A stretch of 64,000 nt of DNA from Veillonella infantium (GTDB lineage Bacteria; Bacillota; Negativicutes; Veillonellales; Veillonellaceae), in NCBI RefSeq assembly GCF_002959895.1, contig NZ_PPDD01000004.1, forward strand, positions 1-64,000, read 5' to 3'. Below the pieces are notes generated by a model. It worked only from the letters and a program-made list of their open reading frames with translations, made no database searches and had not been told where the DNA came from. The position numbers were made by a program, and so were the translations under genes. Numbering within the stretch: position 1 is the stretch's first letter; every line of letters begins with the position of its first letter. Below are positions 8,328-16,584 of the stretch, piece by piece.

Positions 8328-8583
8328 ACTTGAGTTTTCTAAACGGTTTGACAATCAATTTTCTAAATTAGATAAATCAACGCAACGCTATCTTTTTAAT
8401 TGGCTCATAAAGAATGTAGATAATGTAGAAAACCCTAGGTACTCAGGAAAATCATTGACGGGTAATAAAACAGGGCTGTGGCGTTATCGCATTGGTAATT
8501 ATAGAGTCATTGCTGATATTAATGACAATAGATGCATTATTTTAGCCTTAGAAGTTGGTCATAGAAAAGATATTTACAAATAG
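8317..8583 (+). CDS. RelE/ParE-superfamily toxin
   Basis: The 88-residue basic protein has the family pattern: MDYKLEFSKRFDNQFSKLDK at the start, then GLWRYRIGNYRVIADI and a final LEVGHRKDIYK. RelE-type members cut mRNA in the ribosome, while ParE-type members poison gyrase; the GHRKDIY ending is typical of the RelE side. Its start lies inside the antitoxin gene. An in-frame GTG at 8308 is an alternative start, but ATG at 8317 fits the family's N-terminus better. Confidence 0.85.
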   Translation: MDYKLEFSKRFDNQFSKLDKSTQRYLFNWLIKNVDNVENPRYSGKSLTGNKTGLWRYRIGNYRVIADINDNRCIILALEVGHRKDIYK

Positions 8584-8593
8584 AGGATATATT

Positions 8594-8806
8594 ATGAAAT
8601 ACTTACGTCGTGAACTTAATCAAGTAGAAAAAGAATACTTAAAACAATTTGGTGAAGGCTCTTTAAACCGTGTCATTCTACACGACCCAAATACAAAGGA
8701 TAAACAAGAAGTACAAGATACCATTGATATCCTAAAAGAAGCTATGGCAAAAAATAAACCTCTAGAACAAGTTCCAGAGGAAATGTGGAAACTTATTGAG
8801 TTTTAA
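8594..8806 (+). CDS. Small hypothetical protein, third gene of the toxin-antitoxin operon
   Basis: This 70-residue, highly charged and probably helical protein is not one I recognise. It starts 10 bases after the toxin stop with its own GAGG site before the ATG at 8594. A longer frame from 8555 would lie inside the toxin gene. No DNA-binding motif or membrane segment is visible. Its position suggests co-transcription with the toxin pair, so an accessory or chaperone role is possible but unproven. Confidence 0.6.
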   Translation: MKYLRRELNQVEKEYLKQFGEGSLNRVILHDPNTKDKQEVQDTIDILKEAMAKNKPLEQVPEEMWKLIEF

Positions 8807-8895
8807 AGTATGGCCGGTAATCCGGAACAAACTAGAGTAATTTATTTCCTCCATACAGTACAATAAAAATAAAACAAAAGAAAACAAAACAAAAC

Positions 8896-8962
8896 TAAAG
8901 GCACATTGTTAAATGAATGCTTTTCCTAATATAAGGAGAAATTCAATAACAACGTGCCTTTA
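8896..8962 (-). terminator. Long-loop inverted repeat after the amidase gene
   Basis: Sixteen-base arms (8896-8911 and 8947-8962) are complementary except for one mismatch, around a 35-base loop. On the minus strand a T-rich tract (GTTTTGTTTTG) follows, so it may end the amidase transcript. The long loop is unusual for a terminator. Confidence 0.5.
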
Positions 8963-8964
8963 TG

Positions 8965-9756
8965 TTATAGGTTGTAGAGTTCCGGTTTGCGATCTCTAAA
9001 GATATTAATTTTGTTACGGATATCTTCGACTACAGCGAGGTCGATGTCTATGGAAGCAATGCCTTCCTTAGTGTCCATTTCGAGTAGGTTGGTACCCCAT
9101 GGATCATAGACGGCAGAGTGACCTGTACTTTGAACTCGACCTACTGTGCCACAGCCATTTACGGCACAGACGAAGAGTTGGTTTTCTATAGCTCGTACTT
9201 CATTGAGTACTTGCCAGTGACGTAAACGCATCGTAGGCCATTGTGCCGGTACGAATAGTAGTTCAGTACCTGGTAATGCAGCCATTCTCACCAGTTCAGG
9301 GAAACGAATGTCGTAACAGATGACCGTGCTACAAGGGATCCCATCGAGTTCAAAATGAGTCGTATGAGTACCGCTAGCAAAGTATTTGTCTTCTTTGGCA
9401 GGGCTAAAGCCATGCATCTTGGAATATTCTCCTACAAGTTCACCGCTTCGGTTGTAAACATAGGATGTATTGAATACCAAATCATCTTTCGCTACAGCCA
9501 CAGAACCGCCTACGATATTCACCTTGTTCTCTTTTGCAAAGGTACAGAGCAATAATTTTGTTCTTTCCCCATTTCTGTCGGCAATGGTAATTAAATCATC
9601 TGATGGATGAAAGCCTGTATTCCAAGTTTCAGGTAAAACAATAATATCAGGATTTTCTGTAAGTGATCGAGTGAGTAACTCTTGAACGCGATTGTAGTTG
9701 TATTCTACGTCATTTACGTGAACGTCCATTTGAATAATGGTTATGCGCTTTTTCAT
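8965..9756 (-). CDS. Carbon-nitrogen hydrolase (nitrilase superfamily, omega-amidase-like)
   Basis: The product has 263 residues. Nitrilase-superfamily amidases use a Glu-Lys-Cys triad; here these are Glu43 (VLPETWNTGF), Lys113 (YSKMHGF) and Cys147 (VICYDIRFPE). Length and the CYDIRFPE motif fit the Nit2/YafV omega-amidase group, which hydrolyses 2-oxoglutaramate or 2-oxosuccinamate as metabolite repair. Substrate is inferred only. It is a single cytosolic gene on the minus strand with an AAGGA site before the ATG. Confidence 0.85.
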   Translation of the reverse strand: MKKRITIIQMDVHVNDVEYNYNRVQELLTRSLTENPDIIVLPETWNTGFHPSDDLITIADRNGERTKLLLCTFAKENKVNIVGGSVAVAKDDLVFNTSYVYNRSGELVGEYSKMHGFSPAKEDKYFASGTHTTHFELDGIPCSTVICYDIRFPELVRMAALPGTELLFVPAQWPTMRLRHWQVLNEVRAIENQLFVCAVNGCGTVGRVQSTGHSAVYDPWGTNLLEMDTKEGIASIDIDLAVVEDIRNKINIFRDRKPELYNL

Positions 9757-9924
9757 AGTACATCCTTTATTTGTTGAAATAGTATCGTTTGTGTGAAATG
9801 TATTATAATTAAAATATTAAAACATTATTGAGTAGATTACAATAATTGCTATAGGTGTTCCGGATGAAGCTATGTACCCAAGGCCTCGAAAATCGATTGA
9901 CGAGGTGCTCGTAGTACGTTAATT

Positions 9925-9953
9925 TTTACTATTCTTCATAGAAATGTTATAAT
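9925..9953 (+). promoter_or_regulatory. Promoter of the envelope gene cluster
   Basis: TTTACT at 9925-9930 and TATAAT at 9948-9953 are 17 bases apart, about 40 bases before the deacetylase start. Confidence 0.6.
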
Positions 9954-9990
9954 ATTCTGTATATAATTGTGTTCTGATAGAGGAGGACCT

Positions 9991-10794
9991 ATGAAACGGA
10001 TTCCGTTAGTAACACTATTAGTTGTGGCCTTGGCGATGCTTGTGGCAGGTTGTGGATTACTTTCACAAAAAACAGAGCCTACTAGTTCAGTGCCACCAGT
10101 AAAAGAAGTCAAGATGGTACATCCATCGGGCATTCCTGTCCTTATGTATCATAAAATCGGCGACGATAAAGATAATGATGCGGTTATTCGGGAGGATTTG
10201 TTCCGAGAGCAAATGAAATTCCTCAAGGATAATGGCTATAATCCACTAACGATGGATCAATTATATGATTATGTTGTAAGTGGTGCTGCAGTGCCAGAGA
10301 AACCAGTTGTATTAACCTTTGATGACGGATATGCTGATACGTATTCTATCGTATATCCACTTATGAAAGAATATGGTTTTGCAGCTACTGTATTTATCAA
10401 TCCTGGCGATGTAGGCACTCGGTTAACTTGGGATCAAATTCGTGAAATGCATAAGAATGGTATGACCATTTCTAATCACGGGTTCCAACATATCGAAATG
10501 GGTCAATTGTCTGAAGCTAAACAAATAGAGAATATCACAAAGGCTCAAGAGGCCCTTGCAAAAGAAGTCGGTATTAAGGATAATCCTTGGTTCTGCTATC
10601 CATATGGAGATAAAAATGCATTCACCGATGCAGCTACTAAAAAAGCGGGCATTAAAATGAGTATGGCTATGAAATCTGGCTGGGCTCATACTGGTGATAA
10701 TCCATATAATATTTTGCGTGTTTGGGTAGGTAATGCGGTAGATATCAAGCATTTTGAAGAACGCATTAGCACCGAGCATTTCACTGATTTATAA
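9991..10794 (+). CDS. Polysaccharide deacetylase lipoprotein
   Basis: The 267-residue product has a lipoprotein signal peptide ending VAGC and a NodB-type deacetylase domain. Motif 1 is LTFDDGYADTY, where the two Asp are catalytic base and metal ligand. The metal-binding His motif is SNHGFQH, and CYPYG is a later motif. Such enzymes remove acetyl groups from cell-wall or exopolysaccharide sugars outside the cytoplasm. AGGAGG precedes the ATG at 9991. It starts a cluster with a NAGPA-type glycosidase five codons downstream, which suggests joint envelope glycan processing. Confidence 0.88.
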   Translation: MKRIPLVTLLVVALAMLVAGCGLLSQKTEPTSSVPPVKEVKMVHPSGIPVLMYHKIGDDKDNDAVIREDLFREQMKFLKDNGYNPLTMDQLYDYVVSGAAVPEKPVVLTFDDGYADTYSIVYPLMKEYGFAATVFINPGDVGTRLTWDQIREMHKNGMTISNHGFQHIEMGQLSEAKQIENITKAQEALAKEVGIKDNPWFCYPYGDKNAFTDAATKKAGIKMSMAMKSGWAHTGDNPYNILRVWVGNAVDIKHFEERISTEHFTDL

Positions 10795-10805
10795 GGAGAA
10801 ATACA

Positions 10806-11744
10806 TTGTTCAAAAAGAATTGGGTAAAGTTCATCATCATGGTGTTCTTATTTACCGTTGTGACCTCACCATTCGTGGTGCTCTTTGGACCATTTAATAA
10901 TGTGAAACGCGCCGTTATCGGTGCTATCTTACAATCTCGTCATCCTCATTACATTACGTGGCTGTTCAATGAAGATGAACTGCAATCTATTTTGGGGACT
11001 GTTGGGGTTGTTAAAAGCCAAGATTTATTCAAGTTTAATGCTCGTGAAGACAAGTCTTTAAATCTTGAGAAAATCCAGTCTGCTCGTTATGTAGGTTATA
11101 TTCTTGAAATTCCAGATCCTCGTCGTATCCAAGTAGGCACAGCGGCTAACATTCAAGAAAAAGGCGATACGACAAGTAATATTGCGAAGATGAATAATGC
11201 TGTAGCCGCTATTAACGGCGGTGGTTTCCATGATCCTAACGGCACAGGTACAGGTCGATTACCTTATGGTTTTATCTTGCATGATGGTGAGTACATTATC
11301 GGTAAGGATGTAGGACCTGATGAAGCCGTTGATTTTGTAGGCTTCTCTAAATCTGGTAACCTTATCGCAGGTAACTATGATAAAACTCAACTTGGGGATA
11401 TGAAAGCCATGGAAGGTATTACCTTTGGTCCGCCTCTTATCGTGGATGGTAAGAAGATGATTACAGAAGGTGATGGTGGTTGGGGTGTAGGCCCACGTAC
11501 TGCTATTGGTCAAAAGAAAGATGGTACAGTACTGTTCCTTGTAATTGATGGTCGTCAACCAGGTTATTCTCTTGGCGCTACATTGCGTGACGTACAAGAT
11601 ATTTTATATGAAAAAGGTTGCTACATTGCAGCAAATTTAGATGGTGGTTCTAGTTCTACACTATACCTCAATGGTAAAGTAGTAAACAAACCAGCCGATT
11701 TGTTAGGGGAACGCATGATCCCAACGGCGTTTATCGTGAAATAG
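10806..11744 (+). CDS. Phosphodiester glycosidase family (NAGPA-domain) exported protein
   Basis: The 312-residue product has one N-terminal membrane segment (about residues 9-27), likely an uncleaved anchor. The remainder matches the NAGPA domain seen in exopolysaccharide-linked proteins: AAINGGGFHDPNGTGTG, then VGPRTAIGQ, FLVIDGRQPGYS and NLDGGSSSTLYLNG. The family cleaves sugar phosphodiesters. The start is TTG at 10806, with AAGGAG 7 bases upstream; there is no suitable ATG. It lies between the deacetylase and an anchored protein in the same operon. Confidence 0.87.
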   Translation: MFKKNWVKFIIMVFLFTVVTSPFVVLFGPFNNVKRAVIGAILQSRHPHYITWLFNEDELQSILGTVGVVKSQDLFKFNAREDKSLNLEKIQSARYVGYILEIPDPRRIQVGTAANIQEKGDTTSNIAKMNNAVAAINGGGFHDPNGTGTGRLPYGFILHDGEYIIGKDVGPDEAVDFVGFSKSGNLIAGNYDKTQLGDMKAMEGITFGPPLIVDGKKMITEGDGGWGVGPRTAIGQKKDGTVLFLVIDGRQPGYSLGATLRDVQDILYEKGCYIAANLDGGSSSTLYLNGKVVNKPADLLGERMIPTAFIVK

Positions 11745-11752
11745 GAGGACAT

Positions 11753-12697
11753 ATGAAACCTTTTACGCGTGTACTGAGCGCCTTTGCGGTAGGTATTCTT
11801 CTGCAAGGTGGGGTGTACCTATACCTTGACCAATATATGTTTGCACCAACTACAGATTTTAATGTGGCTGGTGCTTCAAAGGATGATACTAAGAACTTCC
11901 CAGATGTAAAGGAAGGTACTAAATATGTATCTTATGACCGTCAATTTATGGCGGTTGTTACTGAAAACTCTTTGAAAATTTACAAGGCTAATGAAAGCAA
12001 GCCTACAACGATTGATTTGAAGGGCCGTTCTATTAGTTACTTTAGTTGGATGCCTGACCGTAACTATGCTATCATGGGTCTATATGACTCTAGAGAGGTA
12101 GTTATGGCTCGTCTAAATGCAGATGATCCTGAACATGAAGTAGATACAAAACTTGAAGATTTACCTCGTAATAGTAAAATTGTAGATGCTGCTTACTCTG
12201 AAGCGACGAATGTTGTTTATATGAAGGTAAAAGTTCAAGAAAACGCATATCGTATTTATCGTACCGATGCAAACTATGATACGCGTCGTGTCTATATGCA
12301 AGCTACTGATATTGGACATATTGGTGTATTCTATGATGAAGATCGATTCTTCTACGATAATGTTAAGACCGGCGATATTTTCATGTTTAATGGTATTGAA
12401 GGTGGTTGGCGTGTAATTAATCCACCAGGGCGTTTCCGTTTAATCGGTGTAGATATGGATAAAACTATCTACATTGCTCGTGTTGATGAAGATAATAACG
12501 CCTTAACTGTTTACACTGGTAAACTCGGTGTAGGCTTTAAACCGGTATATAAATACAATCATCCTACTACATTCAATGAATTGACATTGTCCGACGTAAA
12601 AGACATTATCAAGAATGGTAGTGATGAAACTACGAAGGTAACAGAAGATGATACATCTTCTAAATCTTCCAGTAGTGACAGTAAAAAGAAATCTTAA
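11753..12697 (+). CDS. Membrane-anchored exported protein of unknown function
   Basis: The 314-residue product has an N-terminal hydrophobic segment (about residues 8-28) and then repeated short beta-strand motifs (YDRQFMAVV, ISYFSWMPDRNYAIMGLYD, YRIYRTD, IFMFNGIEGGW) that read like a beta-propeller. The C-terminus is Ser/Lys/Asp-rich and low in complexity. No catalytic motif is recognised. It starts 9 bases after the NAGPA gene with AGGAGG, and a terminator follows. A scaffolding or sensory role with the two preceding glycan enzymes is inferred only from position. Confidence 0.65.
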   Translation: MKPFTRVLSAFAVGILLQGGVYLYLDQYMFAPTTDFNVAGASKDDTKNFPDVKEGTKYVSYDRQFMAVVTENSLKIYKANESKPTTIDLKGRSISYFSWMPDRNYAIMGLYDSREVVMARLNADDPEHEVDTKLEDLPRNSKIVDAAYSEATNVVYMKVKVQENAYRIYRTDANYDTRRVYMQATDIGHIGVFYDEDRFFYDNVKTGDIFMFNGIEGGWRVINPPGRFRLIGVDMDKTIYIARVDEDNNALTVYTGKLGVGFKPVYKYNHPTTFNELTLSDVKDIIKNGSDETTKVTEDDTSSKSSSSDSKKKS

Positions 12698-12700
12698 GAA

Positions 12701-12733
12701 AAAGCCTTTATAATGATTCATTATAAAGGCTTT
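12701..12733 (+). terminator. Terminator of the deacetylase-glycosidase operon
   Basis: A 13-bp perfect stem AAAGCCTTTATAA/TTATAAAGGCTTT with a 7-base loop follows the stop codon. The T-tail is short (TTTATT). Confidence 0.75.
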
Positions 12734-12766
12734 ATTCCTATACTCGTTTGTACTATAAGGATATCT

Positions 12767-13939
12767 ATGAATATATTATTTGTACGACTCAGCTACATAG
12801 GCGATATACTACATGCTACACCTGCAGCACGCTGGATTAAAGAACACTATCCAGAGTCAAAGCTCCATTGGATTGTAACACCTAGCATGGTAGAACTTTT
12901 AAAGGGAAATCCTTATGTAGATGAAATCATTCCGTGGGAACGGGATGAATACGAAGCACATTCTAAAAAACTACATATTCCAACGATGTGGCGCATGTGG
13001 TGGGAACTTAGAGACAAGTTGAAACCCTATAAATTTGATGTGGCTGTCGATGTACAAGGGCGACTCATAACAGGGCTCGTTTTATTAGCATCAGGTGCAC
13101 CTATTCGCCTTGGCCTTGGTGGTACAAAAGAACTAAATTGGCTGTTTACAAACTACAAAGCAAAGCCGAGTACGGATCATGTTATCAAGCGATATATAGA
13201 GGTAGCAGAATTACTGAATACTGCCGTTACAGAGCATAGTGACCTAAATGTATCCAGTGCTGTTTCTGAGGATGATGTAAAACCTTGTATAGCAAATGGG
13301 GTAACTGGTAAAAAGCTATACCATATGGACTTTTTTGTGCCATCTGATTTGCATGTTTGGGCAGAAGAACAGTGGAAATCAATTAGTTATGACACATCTT
13401 TGGAGCGTAGCGGAGTAGAAAAGCCACTACGCGTAGGTCTTGTGTTAGGCACGTCTTGGGCGACGAAAGAGTGGCCTCAAGAGAAATGGTATTCTCTTAT
13501 TAAATCCCTTCAGTATAGAGCTAATTTTGTTTGTTTAGGTGGTCCAAAGGAGGCTACTCAATACAAACCATTGATGGATTCCTTAACAGCTGATGGCCTT
13601 GATAAAATTATGCTAAATATGCTGGGGAAAACTACACTTCAAGAGGTAGGGGCTTTAATTGAAAATAGCGATGTAGTAGTGACTGCTGATACAGGATCAT
13701 TACATATTGCATTGGCTTTAAATAAACCAGTAGTGGCATTATTTGGCCCTACGGATTCTAAGTTATGGGGGCCACTAACGGGAAACTTTAAGGTTCTTGT
13801 TAATGATGAGTTAGATTGCTTAGGTTGTCGTAAACGACGTTGTCCTAAGCCTGATCAATATTGTATGTCTGGTATTGACTCAGTACGAGTGAAAAAGGCG
13901 ATTTTCGAATTGATAGGAGATAAATATGGCAAAGTTTAA
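12767..13939 (+). CDS. Glycosyltransferase family 9 (LPS heptosyltransferase-like)
   Basis: GT9 enzymes add heptose to the lipopolysaccharide inner core at the cytoplasmic face of the inner membrane. The 390-residue product starts MNILFVRLSYIGDILHATPA, the GT9 N-terminal signature. It has the C-terminal donor-site block VTADTGSLHIALALNKPVVA followed by LFGPTDSKLWGP, and a Cys-rich tail (CLGCRKRRCPKPDQYC) also seen in heptosyltransferases. The chosen ATG at 12767 follows TAAGGA; the frame from 12713 would start inside the terminator. It supports a diderm envelope. It overlaps the next gene by 14 bases. Confidence 0.88.
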   Translation: MNILFVRLSYIGDILHATPAARWIKEHYPESKLHWIVTPSMVELLKGNPYVDEIIPWERDEYEAHSKKLHIPTMWRMWWELRDKLKPYKFDVAVDVQGRLITGLVLLASGAPIRLGLGGTKELNWLFTNYKAKPSTDHVIKRYIEVAELLNTAVTEHSDLNVSSAVSEDDVKPCIANGVTGKKLYHMDFFVPSDLHVWAEEQWKSISYDTSLERSGVEKPLRVGLVLGTSWATKEWPQEKWYSLIKSLQYRANFVCLGGPKEATQYKPLMDSLTADGLDKIMLNMLGKTTLQEVGALIENSDVVVTADTGSLHIALALNKPVVALFGPTDSKLWGPLTGNFKVLVNDELDCLGCRKRRCPKPDQYCMSGIDSVRVKKAIFELIGDKYGKV

Positions 13940-14252
13940 AATTCAAAAAGGTTTATCTGATGCGGATATGATGAAAAACTTTAAAGATACTGAAAATTTT
14001 GAAGATACTATGCTAGATATGGAACGTTCTGCAAAGAAACCTGTAGTACATCAAAGTCCCAAACAGAAGGAAGATGCATTTTATCGTGAATTCCTTACAG
14101 ATAAGGTAGAAACATTAATTGGTAAAATGTTGCTCGACATTAAGATGGAATACTTTAAAGAAGGTGAAGGTGCTTTCTCTATTCAAGTAAAACGAGATGG
14201 TAAGAATATCGTTCTTGAAACGGCGCCTAAAAAGGTAAAACCTGAAAAATAA
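13926..14252 (+). CDS. Hypothetical protein coupled to the GT9 gene
   Basis: The 108-residue, hydrophilic, Lys/Glu-rich product has no membrane segment or motif that I recognise. It starts inside the end of the GT9 gene with a good AGGAG site. A terminator follows. Its overlap with GT9 suggests linked expression only. Confidence 0.6.
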   Translation: MAKFKIQKGLSDADMMKNFKDTENFEDTMLDMERSAKKPVVHQSPKQKEDAFYREFLTDKVETLIGKMLLDIKMEYFKEGEGAFSIQVKRDGKNIVLETAPKKVKPEK

Positions 14253-14273
14253 TATGATAAAGAACATTTAGTC

Positions 14274-14305
14274 AAAGAACCTACCTATAAAAGGTAGGTT
14301 CTTTT
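14274..14305 (+). terminator. Terminator after the GT9 operon
   Basis: The stem AAAGAACCTACCT/AGGTAGGTTCTTT ends in TTTT, 20 bases after the stop codon. Confidence 0.85.
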
Positions 14306-14610
14306 GTATATTTATAAAACATAAGAATTCGGGGATCTTATCAATAAAATTGATGAGGTTATAAGTGTACCGATGATTATCGAATTACTAGATTTATAAA
14401 TACCGATATACTTTGAAGGCTGATAAATAATAACTAAAAATTATTACGATATAAATTTCTATTTCTCATTAAAAAGAGCAATTAATAAGAAGAGCGTTTG
14501 ATTAAAAATACACGTTAAACTCTAGCTTTTTAGCACTTTATTGTGAGTTTCATCACGAAAAAATCATAAAAGAATACATGAAATTATGAGAAAATTGCAT
14601 AATGTGGTTG
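14306..14610. other. AT-rich intergenic stretch without a gene
   Basis: About 300 bases without a plausible ORF or RNA motif precede the carboxyltransferase promoter. Nothing further could be assigned. Confidence 0.4.
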
Positions 14611-14641
14611 TTGACAAAGAATTCTATAAGTAGTCTAATAT
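14611..14641 (+). promoter_or_regulatory. Promoter of the carboxyltransferase gene
   Basis: A perfect TTGACA is at 14611-14616, with TCTAAT (14634-14639, 17-base spacing) or TAATAT (14636-14641, 19 bases) as -10 box. Confidence 0.6.
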
Positions 14642-14653
14642 AAGTATGTCTTA

Positions 14654-14761
14654 ACGATTTGTAGAGTATTTGCTTGTGTGAGCAAGTGCTATAAAAATCG
14701 TAAAAAAATAGGTATGAGATAGTTGTGTGGTGGATGTATAAAATTACATACACAAAACTAT
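14654..14761 (+). promoter_or_regulatory. Structured 5' leader of the carboxyltransferase mRNA
   Basis: Two stem-loops fill the leader. ACGATTT (14654-14660) pairs with AAATCGT (14695-14701) around an inner CTTG/CAAG hairpin. ATAGTT (14719-14724) pairs with AACTAT (14756-14761), extended by TGTG/CACA and ATGTA/TACAT. The ribosome-binding site GGAGG stays free. No terminator or known riboswitch is seen, so mRNA stabilisation is the simplest reading. Confidence 0.5.
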
Positions 14762-14780
14762 TTCGATTTGGAGGATTAAC

Positions 14781-16133
14781 ATGGCTAAAAAATTAAGAAT
14801 CTGCGAAACCGTTCTTCGTGACGGTCATCAATCTATTTTGGCAACACGCATGCGTTATGAACAAATGGAACCAGTGCTTGGCCTTTTAGATGAAATTGGT
14901 TATGAAGCTCTTGAATGTTGGGGCGGCGCTACTTATGATAGCTGTCTTCGTTTCTTGAATGAAGATCCATGGGAACGCCTTCGCAAATTAAAAGCTAATG
15001 TAAAAAATACACCACTACAAATGTTACTTCGTGGTCAAAACTTGTTGGGCTACAAACATTACTCTGATGATGTAGTAGAAGCATTCTGTAAAGCTGCTGT
15101 AAAAAATGGTATCGACCGTATCCGTATTTTTGACGCATTGAACGACCCTCGTAACATGGAAGCTGCTATTAAGTACTCCAAAAAAGCAGGCGCACACGTT
15201 CAATCCGCTATGGTATACACTATTTCTCCAGTTCATACAACTGAAAGCTTCTTGAAAGTAGCTGAAACTTTGGTTGAAATGGGTACTGATTCCCTTTGCA
15301 TTAAAGATATGTCCGGTTTGTTAGGACCTGCTGATGCATTCGATTTAGTTTCCACATTCAAAAAACGTTTTGGCGATTTGCCAATCGACTTGCACAGCCA
15401 TTTCACTTGCGGTCTTGCAAGCACTACATACTGGGAAGCTGCTAAAGCTGGCGTAGATATCATCGATACTGCTATCTCTCCATTCGCTCATGCAACTAGC
15501 CAACCAGCTACTGAAACTATGATCGAAATGTTCAAAGGTACTGAATGGGATCTTGGTCTTGACCTTGATAAATACATTCCATTAGTTGACCACTTCCGTA
15601 AAGTAAAACAACAAATCGCTGAAGAATTCAACTTGAAACCAGCTAGCGATGTAATCCCAGCTGTTCGTCGTTACCAAATTCCTGGCGGTATGTTGTCCAA
15701 TACTCAAAACCAATTGAACGAAATGGGTATGGGCGATCGCTTCTTCGACGTTATGGATGAAATGCCACGCGTTCGTGAAGACTTGGGTTATCCTCCATTG
15801 GTAACTCCAACATCCCAAATCGTTGGTACAATGGCTATGATGAACGTTATGATGGGCGACCGTTACAAAATGGTTCCTAACGAAGTTAAAGACCTTGTAC
15901 GCGGTAAATATGGTGCGTTGCCTGGTAAAATTTCTGACGAAATTCGTCACACTATCATCGGCGATGAAGAACCTATTACTTGCCGTCCAGCAGATCTTAT
16001 CGAACCTGAATTGGCAGGTTACACTGAAGACTTGAACTCCAAAGGTTACACTGGCATCACTGAAGAAGACGTATTAACATACGCTATGTTCCCAGAAGTT
16101 GCTATTAACTTCTTTGAAGCTAACCGTCGTTAA
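14781..16133 (+). CDS. Pyruvate carboxylase / oxaloacetate decarboxylase carboxyltransferase subunit
   Basis: The 450-residue product is the TIM-barrel carboxyltransferase of biotin enzymes (oxaloacetate decarboxylase alpha, pyruvate carboxylase B, transcarboxylase 5S). It starts with the motif CETVLRDGHQS, has the metal-ligand segment DLHSHFTCG and the catalytic-lysine block SLCIKDMSGLL. It transfers carboxyl between biotin and pyruvate/oxaloacetate. There is no C-terminal biotinyl domain, and no biotin carrier or Na-pump genes are adjacent, so these must lie elsewhere. The codons are strongly biased, as in highly expressed genes. In lactate fermenters this feeds the oxaloacetate-malate-succinate route to propionate. 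Confidence 0.88.
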   Translation: MAKKLRICETVLRDGHQSILATRMRYEQMEPVLGLLDEIGYEALECWGGATYDSCLRFLNEDPWERLRKLKANVKNTPLQMLLRGQNLLGYKHYSDDVVEAFCKAAVKNGIDRIRIFDALNDPRNMEAAIKYSKKAGAHVQSAMVYTISPVHTTESFLKVAETLVEMGTDSLCIKDMSGLLGPADAFDLVSTFKKRFGDLPIDLHSHFTCGLASTTYWEAAKAGVDIIDTAISPFAHATSQPATETMIEMFKGTEWDLGLDLDKYIPLVDHFRKVKQQIAEEFNLKPASDVIPAVRRYQIPGGMLSNTQNQLNEMGMGDRFFDVMDEMPRVREDLGYPPLVTPTSQIVGTMAMMNVMMGDRYKMVPNEVKDLVRGKYGALPGKISDEIRHTIIGDEEPITCRPADLIEPELAGYTEDLNSKGYTGITEEDVLTYAMFPEVAINFFEANRR

Positions 16134-16143
16134 TCTAAAAAGT

Positions 16144-16175
16144 AAAAGAGGATTCCTTAGGAATCCTCTTTTTTT
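16144..16175 (+). terminator. Terminator of the carboxyltransferase gene
   Basis: The stem AAAAGAGGATTCC/GGAATCCTCTTTT with a short loop is followed by a T-run. Confidence 0.92.
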
Positions 16176-16584
16176 ATGCCAAAATAAGGCAATTAGATTA
16201 TGTATGTGAATAGTGCATTTATTATGATGATCATATTATGATGTAAAAAATTATTTTTATAGACTTAGTATTTATATTTAGAGTTTTTATAAAAAATATA
16301 GAGGCTATTGTATTGATAGATATTTGTCACTAGCTTTGATGTACTAAAAATTACTTGTAGTATATATCTATAGATTACCCGGATGCGTGTAAGTTATATT
16401 AAAAACTGAAAAATAGTAGGTAATAAAAGGCATATAGACCTTATGTAATATCTAGTAATTATAAACTGACAATGAAGAAAATATGAAGGTTAAATCATTT
16501 TTTTACTCTTTTTACTTGCTTTAAGTATTAAAAATAGCGTAAACTATAAGAAGTATCTACTATTTATGATATTGAGGTAACCCT
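16176..16584. other. AT-rich intergenic stretch before the kinase gene
   Basis: About 400 bases hold no supportable ORF. The only candidate signal is TTGCTT (16516-16521) and TAAACT (16540-16545), 18 bases apart, about 40 bases before the kinase start. It may be that gene's promoter. Confidence 0.4.
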
